This document shows, piece by piece, positions 1 through 10,160 of a DNA stretch of 64,000 nucleotides. Every line of letters starts with the position of its first letter. Position 1 is the first letter of the stretch. The notes beneath the pieces are model-generated. The model ran no database searches, was not told the DNA's origin, and saw only the letters and a list, made by a program, of their open reading frames with translations. Source of the DNA: Ligula intestinalis (lineage: Eukaryota; Platyhelminthes; Cestoda; Diphyllobothriidea; Diphyllobothriidae); NCBI GenBank assembly GCA_036362985.1, contig JAYGXS010000001.1, positions 19,636,846 to 19,700,845 on the forward strand. The letters run 5' to 3'. Position numbers and translations under genes: made by a program.

Positions 1-2580
1 TGTTTTCTCCTATCCCCTCACTGTGAACGCCTGTCTACCTGTCCCCCACACCAAACTCTCTAGGCCAACAATCCTTCTCTTACTTTTCATGAATTCTGAC
101 AACGGATAACGATTATCTGCTTGAAAATCTGCAGGTAAATCTCAGTTTTCTGAGGAGCGGCCTTCTATTCATTCACTATTATTTATTAAGTTTAGTTCGT
201 CTAGGTGCCTTTCCCATGACCAAGACTGTCCTCTCAGGCACCTGAAGAATTTCGGTAGGGTACACGTCTTTCTTGATTGTTAAGACCAAGCAAACTGGGT
301 TGAACCGCAAACTTAGCCGCTGAACCGCCCTCGACGAAACTTCAATTTTGGGTGTGAGGGATTGGGGTAACAAGTGATAGGGAGCAAGAGGACCGAGTAT
401 GGGAAAGTACACGATCATCGTGTTTTAGTCCGCCGATCGAAGGATTTACCGGCATGGAGTCGTTAAGCAGAGCATAGGTTTGGTAAGCCATCCTGGAGAT
501 TAGCTATTTATTGATGACCACGTGCATCTGACTTCTGCCGTTGTTTCTTTATGCATATCGCAAATGCTAAATGATTCGTTTTCGCAAAACTATGAAAAAT
601 GTCTGCATCTAGCTATCATACACTCGAATGAAAGGCGTCGGCTTATAAATCATCGATTAAATTTGAGTATCTGTTTTAAGCCATCCACTTAATTTGGTGT
701 TTTGAATTCCTTTTAAGACGAGCCGGAAAACCTTATTCAAACAGCGATGAGCGGAAGCAAAAGCACGCACCATGTCTGCATAGTCATTTACCTGCCGTTC
801 TCTTATGTAAAACTAACCATACTTATATAACAGTTGCGGTGTGGCTATCTGTGCGGGCTTTAAATCAGACTTAGGCAAAATGCGATGCGCATGTCTATGC
901 TATAACAGGACAAAGGACTTCCAACCGGGAGTTAAGTTGAGTGAAGTTTTGCCTAGCGAAAATTAAACTATATGACTCGACCAAGATCATTAATATTTAT
1001 CCTTAGCATTATCGATGCGCAGAAAGTTGACCGTGGTGTGGGAGAATGGCGCGGCTTCCACACAGTCTTCCGACCAGATGTGTTTTTTAATAACGCCTAG
1101 TCTCGTGGGATAAGCGCGGCACTGGTAGTCCATAACAATATACACTGTCTCTTTTTCATGACTTATTTGGTGTTCTCTCAATAAACTCGAATTGTGCTCT
1201 TGTTTTACTTACCGCAAATGGGTAAATATGCTATAAGACAAAACGGAGAAGGAAAATGTATAACCTTAAGAAAATATTTTTATTTTCTGGACCATCTTAC
1301 AAAATCAAGAATTGTAGAATCAGTTGTGGCTGTCTCCACCAATAAATAACGCCTGGATCAGACGGGAATATGTTCTAGCTAAGATAAGATTATGTTTAAA
1401 ACGCACTTTCCCTAGGTTACTTTTTAACGATTGTATAAGCAGCAAAATGTGATCCAATAATTTCGTAAGTGCACATTAGTTGTTCCCTTTCATTGTATAA
1501 CCTGAATAACGTAAGGGAAAATTCAAAAGTGAATTCATGGAGGAAAATCGATAGAAACTGCAAGTTCATGCCAAACAAATCGTACTTTACGCTATCTAGA
1601 AGCAGCATACTTACGGTAGTTCAAAACTGGCCTATTTAAACAGCTAGAGCATGTGGTTAACCTTGCTGTGCCGTAGTATGACGAGCTGCCTGTTTCCACA
1701 TTCGCCTTTCCACCCTTTTGTCTTCGACGCCTTTTTACTCGGTTTTGGCTGCCCATGGCTGTTTAAGTTTCGTACATTACTAAATAGCCTTTTAGCGTAT
1801 GATCTTAATATTTCCACCGATTTTGTGTATGCTTTCAATTTGTATTTTCTCTTAGGTTATGGACGTCATGCAACGAGAGGAAAAAACTGATGAGCACTCT
1901 CGAAATTATTCGATCCAATACATTTTGCTTTTTACACAATCTTAAAAATAAAATAATGTTTTGGTTGAATTTTTAGGAAAAAATCCTTTGTTATATGAGG
2001 AAATAAATAAGACTCCTACTCCCTTTAGTCATTGTGCAATAAGTTTACGGATGATTAATGTCCGCTGAATACTGACGGACTTATTCTCAATTCATCAAAC
2101 GTTAAACTCATTAACCTACAATAAGAGGTTAAATAATCAGGACTAGACTCCAATTGAACGTAACACCAAATTTGAAGGCTTGAATTCTCAGTTTTTTGAC
2201 GAAGCAACCAGATGCCTTGACAACATAAGCTAGCTGAAAGGAAACATTATTCATTTCCCACTTTTTCAAAGCTCCTGTAACATAACTGCTGCATCCTACC
2301 TTGTCTGCACTGAAAACTAATGCGGAAATAGCGATAAATAAGGCTGACGGAGGCCACGAAAGAGTCATTCTTAATCGAAATGACTATTTGAGCAAAGTGG
2401 TATTCTTTTCAACTGAGTGGTTTGAAGACGTCCAATCACATTCTGTAGCGATAGCAGTGTGCTTATTATGGTATTTGGGTATTTCAATGGAACATTTTTC
2501 ATTGTCATCTTACCTGCCGGCTTTTTACCTTGCGAAGCCTACTATTGCTGTGAAATCCCCACTCAACAAATAAATCAGTG
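1..2580. other. Non-coding stretch, nothing recognised
   Basis: I see no gene here. Open frames are short (under 95 codons), mostly lack an ATG, and have no recognisable domain. Bases 290-480 are somewhat richer in G+C and may be an old repeat, but I could not match them to any other part of the window. Confidence 0.5.
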
Positions 2581-5500
2581 CTTACTTAATAAAAAGCAAA
2601 CTGCACACGGAGGACTATAGAACTAATCATCTTTCACAAAAGGCCTGCATATCACCTATAATATCCTCGATAGAATTCAAACAGCAGCCTGTCTGCTTAT
2701 TTGCAAATCTGAAAAGTGATTGCAACAAATTCAGTCCGAGTATCTTCTAAAATAAGTTTTTAACCATTGCTATCAGATTTCTTGTAATAATATCAAGCAC
2801 ATGCAACGGACCTTTTTCCCCGCGTACATAAAGCCGTATCCAAACCAGTCGCAACTACCTAGAGGCCATTTGAGCACGCCACCTCTCGGCCACCCAGCAT
2901 GGGTCTCTATAGAGAACATCCCCGCCGGTAAGGCAACACATCAATTGGACACCATTTTAACCTGCTTCACAATTATTTAAAAGCAATTGCCATCTCTCAT
3001 ACAAACACACACACACGCTCTTGACTATGCTGCGCCGACTCATCCTCGCCGCCGGGATTAAGGCCTACCCGGCGGAGTTCCGGATCCACCAAGGGCTACT
3101 TGCCTGCCTACTGCCTACTGCCTGAGACAACAACAAACGGTTTTGTGGACTTTAAAGCCCTCTTTCTGACGCTTTCTGTCTTTTAAGTAACACCCTGTAA
3201 TTTGACTTCAAGCTTGCAGTGATCTCAGTGATCTACTAAGACCCCTTTACTATGTCATTTTGAAGATGTTTTTCCATTTTTCTGAAATAAACTATAATTT
3301 GCATTCGACCTAATGAGGTTCTGAATATTTATTTAACAGTTTCGTTCAATCACGTGCCGCTAATATCTTACCACTTGTTTTTGTTTGGCTTATCTGGCCA
3401 TTTTTTAGTTAGTTGAACGCTTTAATGTTGTGCTTAACTGTTTAACTACGCTTAACATTTTTTTACATTCCCGGTGACTAACGAACGATACAACCATTGT
3501 AGTGTTTTACTGTTCAGTCTTTTGGTGCATGATAGTCCGCTTGTGCTTGCTAGCACTCTAGAGTGCAGTTAAAGACGTATGAAACTCCGTAACCGCTTAT
3601 TATGCTGACTCAAATTAAATAAGCAAGTTTATACAAAAAAACACAATTGACCATTGGTAGTACATTTGATTTCAAAAACCAAGCACAGAAAGTGCAGGAA
3701 AGATGAATAATATTGCACGCTAGGTCCGTTTATTGGTTACTAGCAAAAATTGTTTCACTTCACACTAATTGTATCTGACGGTGCAAACGAAGAATTACCT
3801 TGAAATTCCTGAACAAATCGGGAATGTTTTACAGGAATGCTTTCTAGTTAACGTGCAATGTGAGATCAATGAAGGCTTTTTTATCAGCTTATCTGTTTTT
3901 ACTCATTTTCCGCCATTTTTATTGTGCCTACAGTCCAACAGGTCTTTAAAAAATACTCAACAGCAGTTGGATATAGATCGGCGTTTAAAATGGGGAAAGT
4001 GCGTTGCTTCATGCAGTGTCATAAGCGAAGCGATATTTCTTCATACAAAAGAGTATCAGCAGTTTCCTGTCTCTTGCTGGTAGATACATGATTATTGCGT
4101 GTTGCTTAACAAACAATTCCCTTTTCAGTTTTATTGATGCATCAATTTTTGTTCTTAAAATTGATCTCATTTACTATTCTATAAGTGAACTCAGCATACA
4201 CACCCTAATGGGTCTAAATACAAAGGCAAACGAGAAGGTGAAGATGATTAATGACTTATCAGCCGTCGTCAGGCAACCTTAGCCAACATGCACTTATAGA
4301 GCACCTGTGTTTTGGGCCTGGGATATTTTACCTTTAATTTATTTATGACGGTATGTAACCCACAAGCAACCTGAACTATCTCGGGAAATGGTCAAATAAA
4401 ACGACCTATACACAAGCAATATGGATGTATGGGAACTGCGTTTTTACGCATGAGCAATATAAGTTGGGACCGTTTAAAAGGAACTTGTTCGCATTGAACA
4501 TGTGTAGGAATAGAAAAAATGTCACGACAAGTACATTAACATTTATCTCAGTTAACTCCTCTAAAGTGACATAGTTATGTAAGAAGTCGTATTCTTATTA
4601 ACGAATTGAAGAAAACTACTGTGTTCCCCGCTGCATTTTGTTTAATTTAGTGCAAACGTGGTGCTCACATAGACGTATTCAACTGTGTTGCTTTAAAATA
4701 AAATGTGACGAGCATACGTTCAAATTTCAATCAATGATTGCCAAGCCTTTTCAATTATATCACTTTGTAAATAAGCAAAATGCATGGGCAAGTGGAAAGA
4801 ATTGTGTGGTTTCTAGAGTAGGAAGAGGGAGGAAAACAGTATAATGATTAGTTTTTGATCAGCGTCTGGGGGATAAGATCATTGGAAAAGGTTATTATAT
4901 AGGGGTTGAAAACTGATGGTTTTTGGCCACGTGTAACAGAGCTTACGTTAAGCTTATATGAGAAAGCTGGTATTAATCCAATCTGGCAATGCAAGTCAAT
5001 ATGGCTGGCTCATCGGTCGGAAATAATCAGATCAGAGATAAGAGCGTACACAGAGATCTCTTCTACCTATAAAGTTAACTGACTTGTGATATCAGAAAAG
5101 TAGCATCTACACAACAGCCTTGTATGCACATAATATTGACTAGTGCAATCTGATAAATACTCGTTTTTTTGATTCTCGAATCTCAATTTTGCTCAATTTC
5201 CATCAAAGAAGGAGTCAATTTTTCAATTCAATTGGCATGCATTTCACAGTTTCTTGCTTCTATTTTTGTTTTTTTTTATGGCATTTTGCACAAGGGCAAA
5301 CAAACTGGCACTGCCGGACTAAAAAGTATGGGAGATTTCTTTGATATCCGGCAACCTTTGATTTTGCCAAAATTGCGTCCATTTCCTTAGATAGCTTTAC
5401 ATAAACCTGAAATTGTTCCTACTAAGAGTCCGTATGAGGATAAAATCAACTCATTAAAAAAGATATGCAACTTCATGGTTAACTACCAACTTCAATTTCG

Positions 5501-5794
5501 ATCCTGACATTGCGTGAATGAGGTCAGCTTATTGAATATTTAACAGATATTGCATTCTCTGATGTTGTAATAAAAAGGATGGATGCTTTTAGAAAGTCGA
5601 ATTCTACGCATGATTTCTCAGGAAGTGTATATAAGTCCATCGTCAGACTCGATTAAACGTGCAGGTTGAGATTATTAAACTAAAATGTTTGCTATACACA
5701 GGCAGAGGGACAATCGTCTTTTAGAGGATTACGATAATTATTATGCGATGAAGGCTGGATGTAAGGTCATGTTTCGGAAGGATGCTTCGTCAGT
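2581..5794. other. Non-coding stretch with a small GC-rich patch
   Basis: No gene is supported. The longest open frame (3769-4083) begins without an ATG and has no recognisable motif. A GC-richer patch at about 2820-3130 contains a short CA run near 3005 and an 8-bp inverted repeat (CCGCCGGG at 3049-3056 against CCCGGCGG at 3068-3075). It looks like the remnant of a transposable element, but its family cannot be named. Confidence 0.45.
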
Positions 5795-5976
5795 TTATTT
5801 CCACTTGGCCGACCATGGGTAAGCCACTGTGATTTTAAGGTTGATGCAAGTCAGCGAGTCATGCACACATACTTGTCGAACTGGATACACACTGAGAGGG
5901 TCTGTGTGCACGGCTCACTGACTCGCATCCACCTTAAAAAGACAGTTGCTCATCCATACTCGGTCGACTGGAATTT
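5795..5976. repeat. Foldback inverted repeat, ~75-bp arms
   Basis: Bases 5795-5869 are the imperfect reverse complement of 5902-5976, with a spacer of about 32 bp. The pairing runs from the outer TTATTTCC/GGAATT blocks through the AAGGTTGATGC/GCATCCACCTT blocks to the inner GCACAC/GTGTGC blocks. There is no open frame. The transcript of either strand would form a long hairpin. It could be a foldback MITE or two inverted tails of a retroelement; no other copy was found in the window. Confidence 0.7.
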
Positions 5977-6904
5977 CACAGGGTGGCATTCCCCCGGCGC
6001 ATGAACCAAAATTGGCCATTTACTACGCCTCAGATCCCTTTTAGTAATCACGATACGTTGTTCTCGTCACTCCTGTCAAGGAAATCTGTCTGCCTGCCTG
6101 CCCCGCAAACGTTCTATTATAAAAATCTCAACCTTCACGTTTCATTTTGTCTAACGGCAGATGCCAAACTATTCACGAGTGTAACTGACTTCACTGAAGA
6201 ACTTCCTTTTTACGAACACATATGTATATTGCTGATTAAAGAAAACAATTGTGGGTTTTTTGACATAATGGAGTAAGTAATCACCTTATATTTTGCATGT
6301 GTGCACATTTACATATACAGTAGTCGCCAATGACCAAGCGACATTCATACTGAAAGTAGACCTTGTGATTTGTATATATTTAGTAACACTTTATGATTCA
6401 TTTAGTTTATTGAATGCTGCAAAAGCCTTTTTCTTAGTTAAATCGTCATTTTAGTTAGGTTTATTAAAAGAAATGACCATTAAGTTAATAAAAATTTGCA
6501 TTAGTCTTCAATGGAAGAAATTTCTTATGCTTCTACAAAAGAGAGAACCAAGCTTCACTTAAATGTTCATAAAATCAGGTAGGAAATGCAAAATATGTAA
6601 AATAGGTATAAAAAATATCCTTATCAGAACTGGGAAAGTTTATCCAAAATTGTTCAGATTGGAGTGAAGCCAAGCGAACGGAATCAAATTTTTTTTGCAG
6701 CAAAATTGATGGTTTGTATTTTAAAAATTATGTTAAGCTATTCTGTGAAGTTTTTTGCACAAAATAAAAAAACAGAAGTGTATTTGTTTGAATGCACCAT
6801 TGATGCTCAAATGCCCTCCAATAAAAACCAAATGTTTAACATTTTCTTGCTTGAGAAACGGAAGAGACTAAAGAATAATACGTAGTTCAAAACATGACAA
6901 TGTA
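5977..6904. other. A+T-rich non-coding stretch
   Basis: No gene is supported. The part from about 6540 may be the upstream extension of the repeat that follows: a T-run followed by GCAG near 6690 resembles one near 16915 in the related copy. The match is too weak to fix an edge. Confidence 0.35.
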
Positions 6905-7795
6905 AATGGCCAGTTTTTTCATTTGCCAGTTTATAAATAAATGTGGACTTAATCTACTCATGCGAAAGGTAATCCGTTATGAAGAAAAAGAAAGCTCTTT
7001 CATCTCCAGTCAAGTTGAATCGTTTATCTTCAGGAAACTAAAATTAATTCTCAAAAGTATCAAAGTTCATTGTGACATTGCGTTGGAAAAAGTAGATAGA
7101 CACAGAAATTTGTTAGCCAAATATCTTATTAAAACATTTTTTGAGGTTACTTTTTATGGAAGGTTTTAATTATAAATCTTAGGAATATTAGTTTCACAAC
7201 TCCAGTGCGGACAAGATATACGGTTGACAAAGTGTTTTTCTATTTTTAGCAATTTCTGTGCATTGAAAACTTTACCATATTCATTAAAACTTATATCGAC
7301 GCACACTTTATTTCGGTTAATGTTCTTTATATATATATATCTTATTCAAAAGGTTTTGGTGTAAACGTCAAACAAATGCAGAATTTATAAATTTATCAAA
7401 GAAAACAGTGATAATAAGGAAAATTATGACAGATTTTTGTCGATCACATTCAATAAATACTTATTCAGTAAGACTATAGTTAACATAATATTTTTACTGA
7501 AGAAAAGTTCTTTATATATAGAGAAATAAGTTGCTTCAAGTTTTTAATTTAACACAATATCTTATTTTATTGTTCGAATTAATAGCTCTTTTTACGTCTC
7601 CTAAATCACGGGATTATTGAAATAAATAAAAATTTTCTTTGCAAATACTTAGTAATTCCTATAGTTCTTTGAAGTACCTAATATGCCTGATGCAGTTCAT
7701 TATTATTTATAAATCTTCCTTAATGCATTCCAATTGGTATTCGAGTAATGATCAAACTTTTACAAAGTTATGAAAATTGCATAGTCTGTGGCGGC
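6905..7795 (+). repeat. Dispersed A+T-rich repeat, copy 1
   Basis: This is one of at least four copies (with 17240-18115 +, 25880-26600 - and 32570-33190 -) plus a weaker one at 45535-46090. Shared landmarks in order are TCATCTCCAGTCAA near 7009, GAGGTTACTTTTTATGG near 7143, CACACTTTATTTCGG near 7303, AAACGTCAAACAA near 7362, TTACGTCTCC near 7592 and TTTACAAAGTTATGAAAAT near 7758. No long open frame is conserved between copies, so it looks like a non-autonomous element or the non-coding part of a larger one. The family is not recognised. Confidence 0.7.
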
Positions 7796-8039
7796 TACTG
7801 TATGTGTGCGTATTAATGTACATACGTGCATAAATGCACATACACATAATTTGTATGCTAGATAGGCACTTACTTATCGGTTACAGAACCCTATCGTCGG
7901 GCTGTACCATGTAGTTTGCCCTCGGATACAAGTATAATCAGATGGATGTTGTCAGCAAAGCTAAGGGTGACTGAAACAGTCATTTTTGACTTTATAGCCG
8001 GTATCTTTTAGCAGTACTCAACTTAAGGTATTGCAGCAC

Positions 8040-8092
8040 TCGAAACCGAAACCCGTGACACTGTTGGCTAATGCTCCAACACGCTATATATG
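8040..8092 (-). repeat. tRNA-like SINE head remnant
   Basis: On the minus strand a D-arm-like block (GTTGGAGCATTAGCCA) is followed after an anticodon-like stem by a T-arm-like block (GGTTTCGAGTGC). That spacing and wording resemble RNA polymerase III A and B boxes. There is no full cloverleaf, so this is not called a tRNA gene. It is best read as an old tRNA-derived SINE head. Confidence 0.3.
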
Positions 8093-8134
8093 AACACATG
8101 TTCAAAAAATGAAGTGGTTTGCATTCCGAGATGA

Positions 8135-8350
8135 TAAGATGAAAAGGAAGATCTTTAGAAAATCAAGTTGTATTCGTGAATTTTCTAAGAGGTGGCATTT
8201 GTTCATCGTCAGCCTTAATGAAAGGTGAGGACTGGGAAGGTCGCACTAGAAGTTTTGGGGGGCAGAGGTTACACTGAACGGGGAATAGGTGGGGGAATTA
8301 CGTTGATGTGATCCGTGCTCTGATAGGTTCTGTAGGTGAGAGTGAGAGGT
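8135..8350 (-). repeat. Left arm of a large inverted repeat (partner 9715-9945)
   Basis: Reversed, this stretch matches 9715-9945. Matched blocks include CGACCTTCCCAG, TTTCATTAAG, the CTGACGA/CTGATGA block and a C-rich stretch (CTCTCACCT). The arms are about 215-230 bp and flank about 1.4 kb that holds PLE fragments and a smaller palindrome. The arms resemble the 62.2/63.7-kb arms in their G-rich and GAATTA-GTT-ATGT sections, suggesting one repeat family. Confidence 0.65.
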
Positions 8351-8519
8351 GCGAACGTTTAGATTGTGGTCCACGTGTCCTCAGACGTTAGGGTCAAGCA
8401 CAAAATCTCATTTCCAATTAAGATATAGTACGACGGAAATTTTATTATCTATCTTGCATGAATAAAATCTCTGAAACCATATGTTGAAAACTAAATCATG
8501 TTGGCATCTCCATCGCCCA

Positions 8520-8835
8520 CAAGCCTACATCCGCTTTGCGAGCAGCCCCATGTCGAGAAAAGGATCCCCTTCTCGTAGAACAAGTAAGCAACATTATTTA
8601 CTGCATAATGTGTGCCAGCTGTTGGCCACACAGGCCGACATCTCCAGACTCGCATAAGTTAGCCGTTCGACAATGAGACCCTTCATCACTCCTGTGTGCG
8701 CACACCCTTGACTGTGATCACCGCTTCAGCTGGGATTGCGCCCAGGTGGTAGTTATGGCTAACACGAGGCAAACGAAAACTTTTCTGGAAGCTTGGCAAT
8801 CCAGCTCAGCCAGCATCAACAGGCCCGTGTATTCA
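8520..8835 (+). pseudogene. PLE GIY-YIG nuclease fragment, second lineage
   Basis: A frame reading VGHTGRHLQTRI at about 8618-8655 matches the YIG half of a PLE-type GIY-YIG domain (usual form YIGxTGRxLxxRIxEH). A second frame, about 8695-8830, continues with HRFSWDCAQVVVMANTRQ and then FLEAWQSSSASINR, the C-terminal block that follows the nuclease in PLE proteins. The two frames are out of register and there are stops, so the copy is dead. Its wording (EAWxSS-SINR) differs from the ESWFSGxQSINKC type elsewhere in the window, which points to a second PLE lineage. The reverse transcriptase part is missing. Confidence 0.65.
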
Positions 8836-9010
8836 GAGAGTCAAATTAGGTGAACGAACGTTTTCAATTTATTCATCCTTAGGCAATGCAACAATATAAG
8901 GGAGGGTAGAGTTATCGAAAGTTCAAGCAACCAATCAGTAGTAATTAGGAGGATGATGAATTAATCGAAAACCTTCGTTCGCCTAACTTGACTTCCTGAA
9001 GGCACGTGTA
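8824..9010. repeat. 187-bp palindromic repeat, ~55-bp arms
   Basis: Bases 8824-8879 pair with 8950-9010. Landmarks are CAAATTAGGTGAACGAACG on the left and CGTTCGCCTAACTTG on the right. The core between the arms (ATATAAGGGAGGGTAGAG, then CAACCAATCAGTAGT) is also found at 63525-63565 and, reversed, at 62370-62425. The left arm begins exactly where the preceding PLE coding match ends. Confidence 0.75.
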
Positions 9011-9121
9011 TATTGATTCACACTATGCCGGATCGCACGCATGGTCCACTTACCTGCGCCCAGCGTGAAACAACAGCAGTCTGCCAATACAAGCGAACAT
9101 GCAAGTCCCAGAAAGTAATTT

Positions 9122-9180
9122 AGAAGAAGCCATTTCGATCCCTGGGACAGTACTTTTATTCACCCGACGTTTTGATGCGC
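9122..9180 (-). repeat. PLE 3' tail, minus orientation
   Basis: Reversed, the segment reads ...AAAACGTCGGGTGAATAA... then GTCCCAGGGATCG and a TTCTTCT end. This is the same tail as at 25804-25860 (GAAACATCGGGTGAATC, CCCAGTGATCG, TTC-rich end). It abuts a plus-strand PLE fragment ten bases later, giving a head-to-head junction. Confidence 0.7.
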
Positions 9181-9189
9181 TGTCGAAAT

Positions 9190-9660
9190 TCTTGCAAGAG
9201 GTGACAACCGGGTGAGGTAAGAGTTACGTGAGTCTTGATTCATCATAAAAAGAGTAATAATTTGCACAATCCATATTTGGTGCTGAGACCCAACTTGGCC
9301 AAAGCACGTCGCCGCTTCGGGAACGATCAGGCCATAGTCTCATCCTATATCAGTACGCGAGGGCCAGATGACCGGGCAATCATCACGCCCGAGTCCACCA
9401 CGCGTGATGAAGGGTCAGCAGGTCAGAGTCCGCATGTAGTTCAGCAAACCACCAGCACTCAAGAAGCCAATAACGTTTAATTGCGCTCCTTTGTTTGCAG
9501 TAATTACTGTATCCTATAAATATCGCAAACTCCCTTGCATGTGCTACCCTATCTGCTATTGCTCATTGACTATGTCTCTGATGAGGAATCTGCGATGGAT
9601 GTCAAAACTTCAGGAAAATAAAAGTGTTATCCCAGCGATCGAGTTGTTTTCTTCTCAACA
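9190..9660 (+). pseudogene. PLE 3' fragment: end of GIY-YIG ORF plus tail
   Basis: CTTGCAAGAGGTGACAACC at 9192 matches the ILARGDNRV-type segment of PLE nuclease ORFs (compare 25384). Then come GGTGCTGAGACCCA and GGGCAATCATCACGC, both shared with 25480-25600. The tail has TATAAATAT (9515-9523), CTGATGA (9578-9584) and CCCAGCGATCG near 9631, ending TTCTTC. The frame is disrupted near its 5' edge by a stop, and everything upstream of the nuclease C-terminus is missing. Confidence 0.75.
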
Positions 9661-9714
9661 GCAGTCTATCCATGCTCGACTAAGTAGAAGTTCCCTAATT
9701 CGCTCACTCACTCA

Positions 9715-9945
9715 CTTACTCTCACTCGCTCCCTCTCACCTGCAAAACGTACCGCAGCACGATTCAAGTCCCCATAATTTCCCCCGCTCCATCCCCGTTT
9801 GGTGTAAGTGCTGCCCCTAAATCCCTCATACGACCTTCCCAGCCCTTACATTTCATTAAGTCTGATGACGAACGGTTACTACCTGTCCAAAAGTTCGCGA
9901 GTTAAACTCGATTCACCGAACGTATGTTATCTTTTCATGTGCATG
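9715..9945 (+). repeat. Right arm of a large inverted repeat (partner 8135-8350)
   Basis: This is the partner of 8135-8350. It begins in a CTCACT-rich pyrimidine stretch and runs through CGACCTTCCCAGCCC and TTTCATTAAG to CTGATGA (9862-9868) and AGTTCGCGAGTTAAACTCGA. No coding potential is supported, although a short frame stays open across it. Confidence 0.65.
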
Positions 9946-10099
9946 TATGTAAAAATACATTTTGGAAGTGCGTTGGCAGATCGGGTATAAACGCGCTCGT
10001 CTAGTTTATCTTAGGGATTTACAAACGTCCTACAAGCGGACATTGGCCCTCGTTCAAAGACTAATATTTTGACGATTCCCGGTCAAAACTGACAAGGCA

Positions 10100-10160
10100 A
10101 CGAGGCCCTGGCGTGGTGGTTTGAGCGTTTGACTTCTGTTCGCTATTTTGAACTCCGTAG
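10100..10160 (+). repeat. SINE head (A and B box-like)
   Basis: An A-box-like TGGCGTGGTGG (10109-10119) is followed about 27 bases later by a B-box-like TTTTGAACTCC (near 10147). The first half closely resembles the SINE head at 14385 (TGGCTCGGTGGTTTGGGTGTTT). Downstream sequence does not match the other copy, so only the head survives. Confidence 0.4.

Noticed and set aside
3769..4083. 104-codon open frame
   Set aside because: It starts from a non-ATG codon and shows no domain, splice-site pattern or homology I recognise.
8182..8212. Minus-strand CTGACGA...GAAA pair as another hammerhead
   Set aside because: The 20 bases between the boxes do not form a stem II, so only the two short words match.
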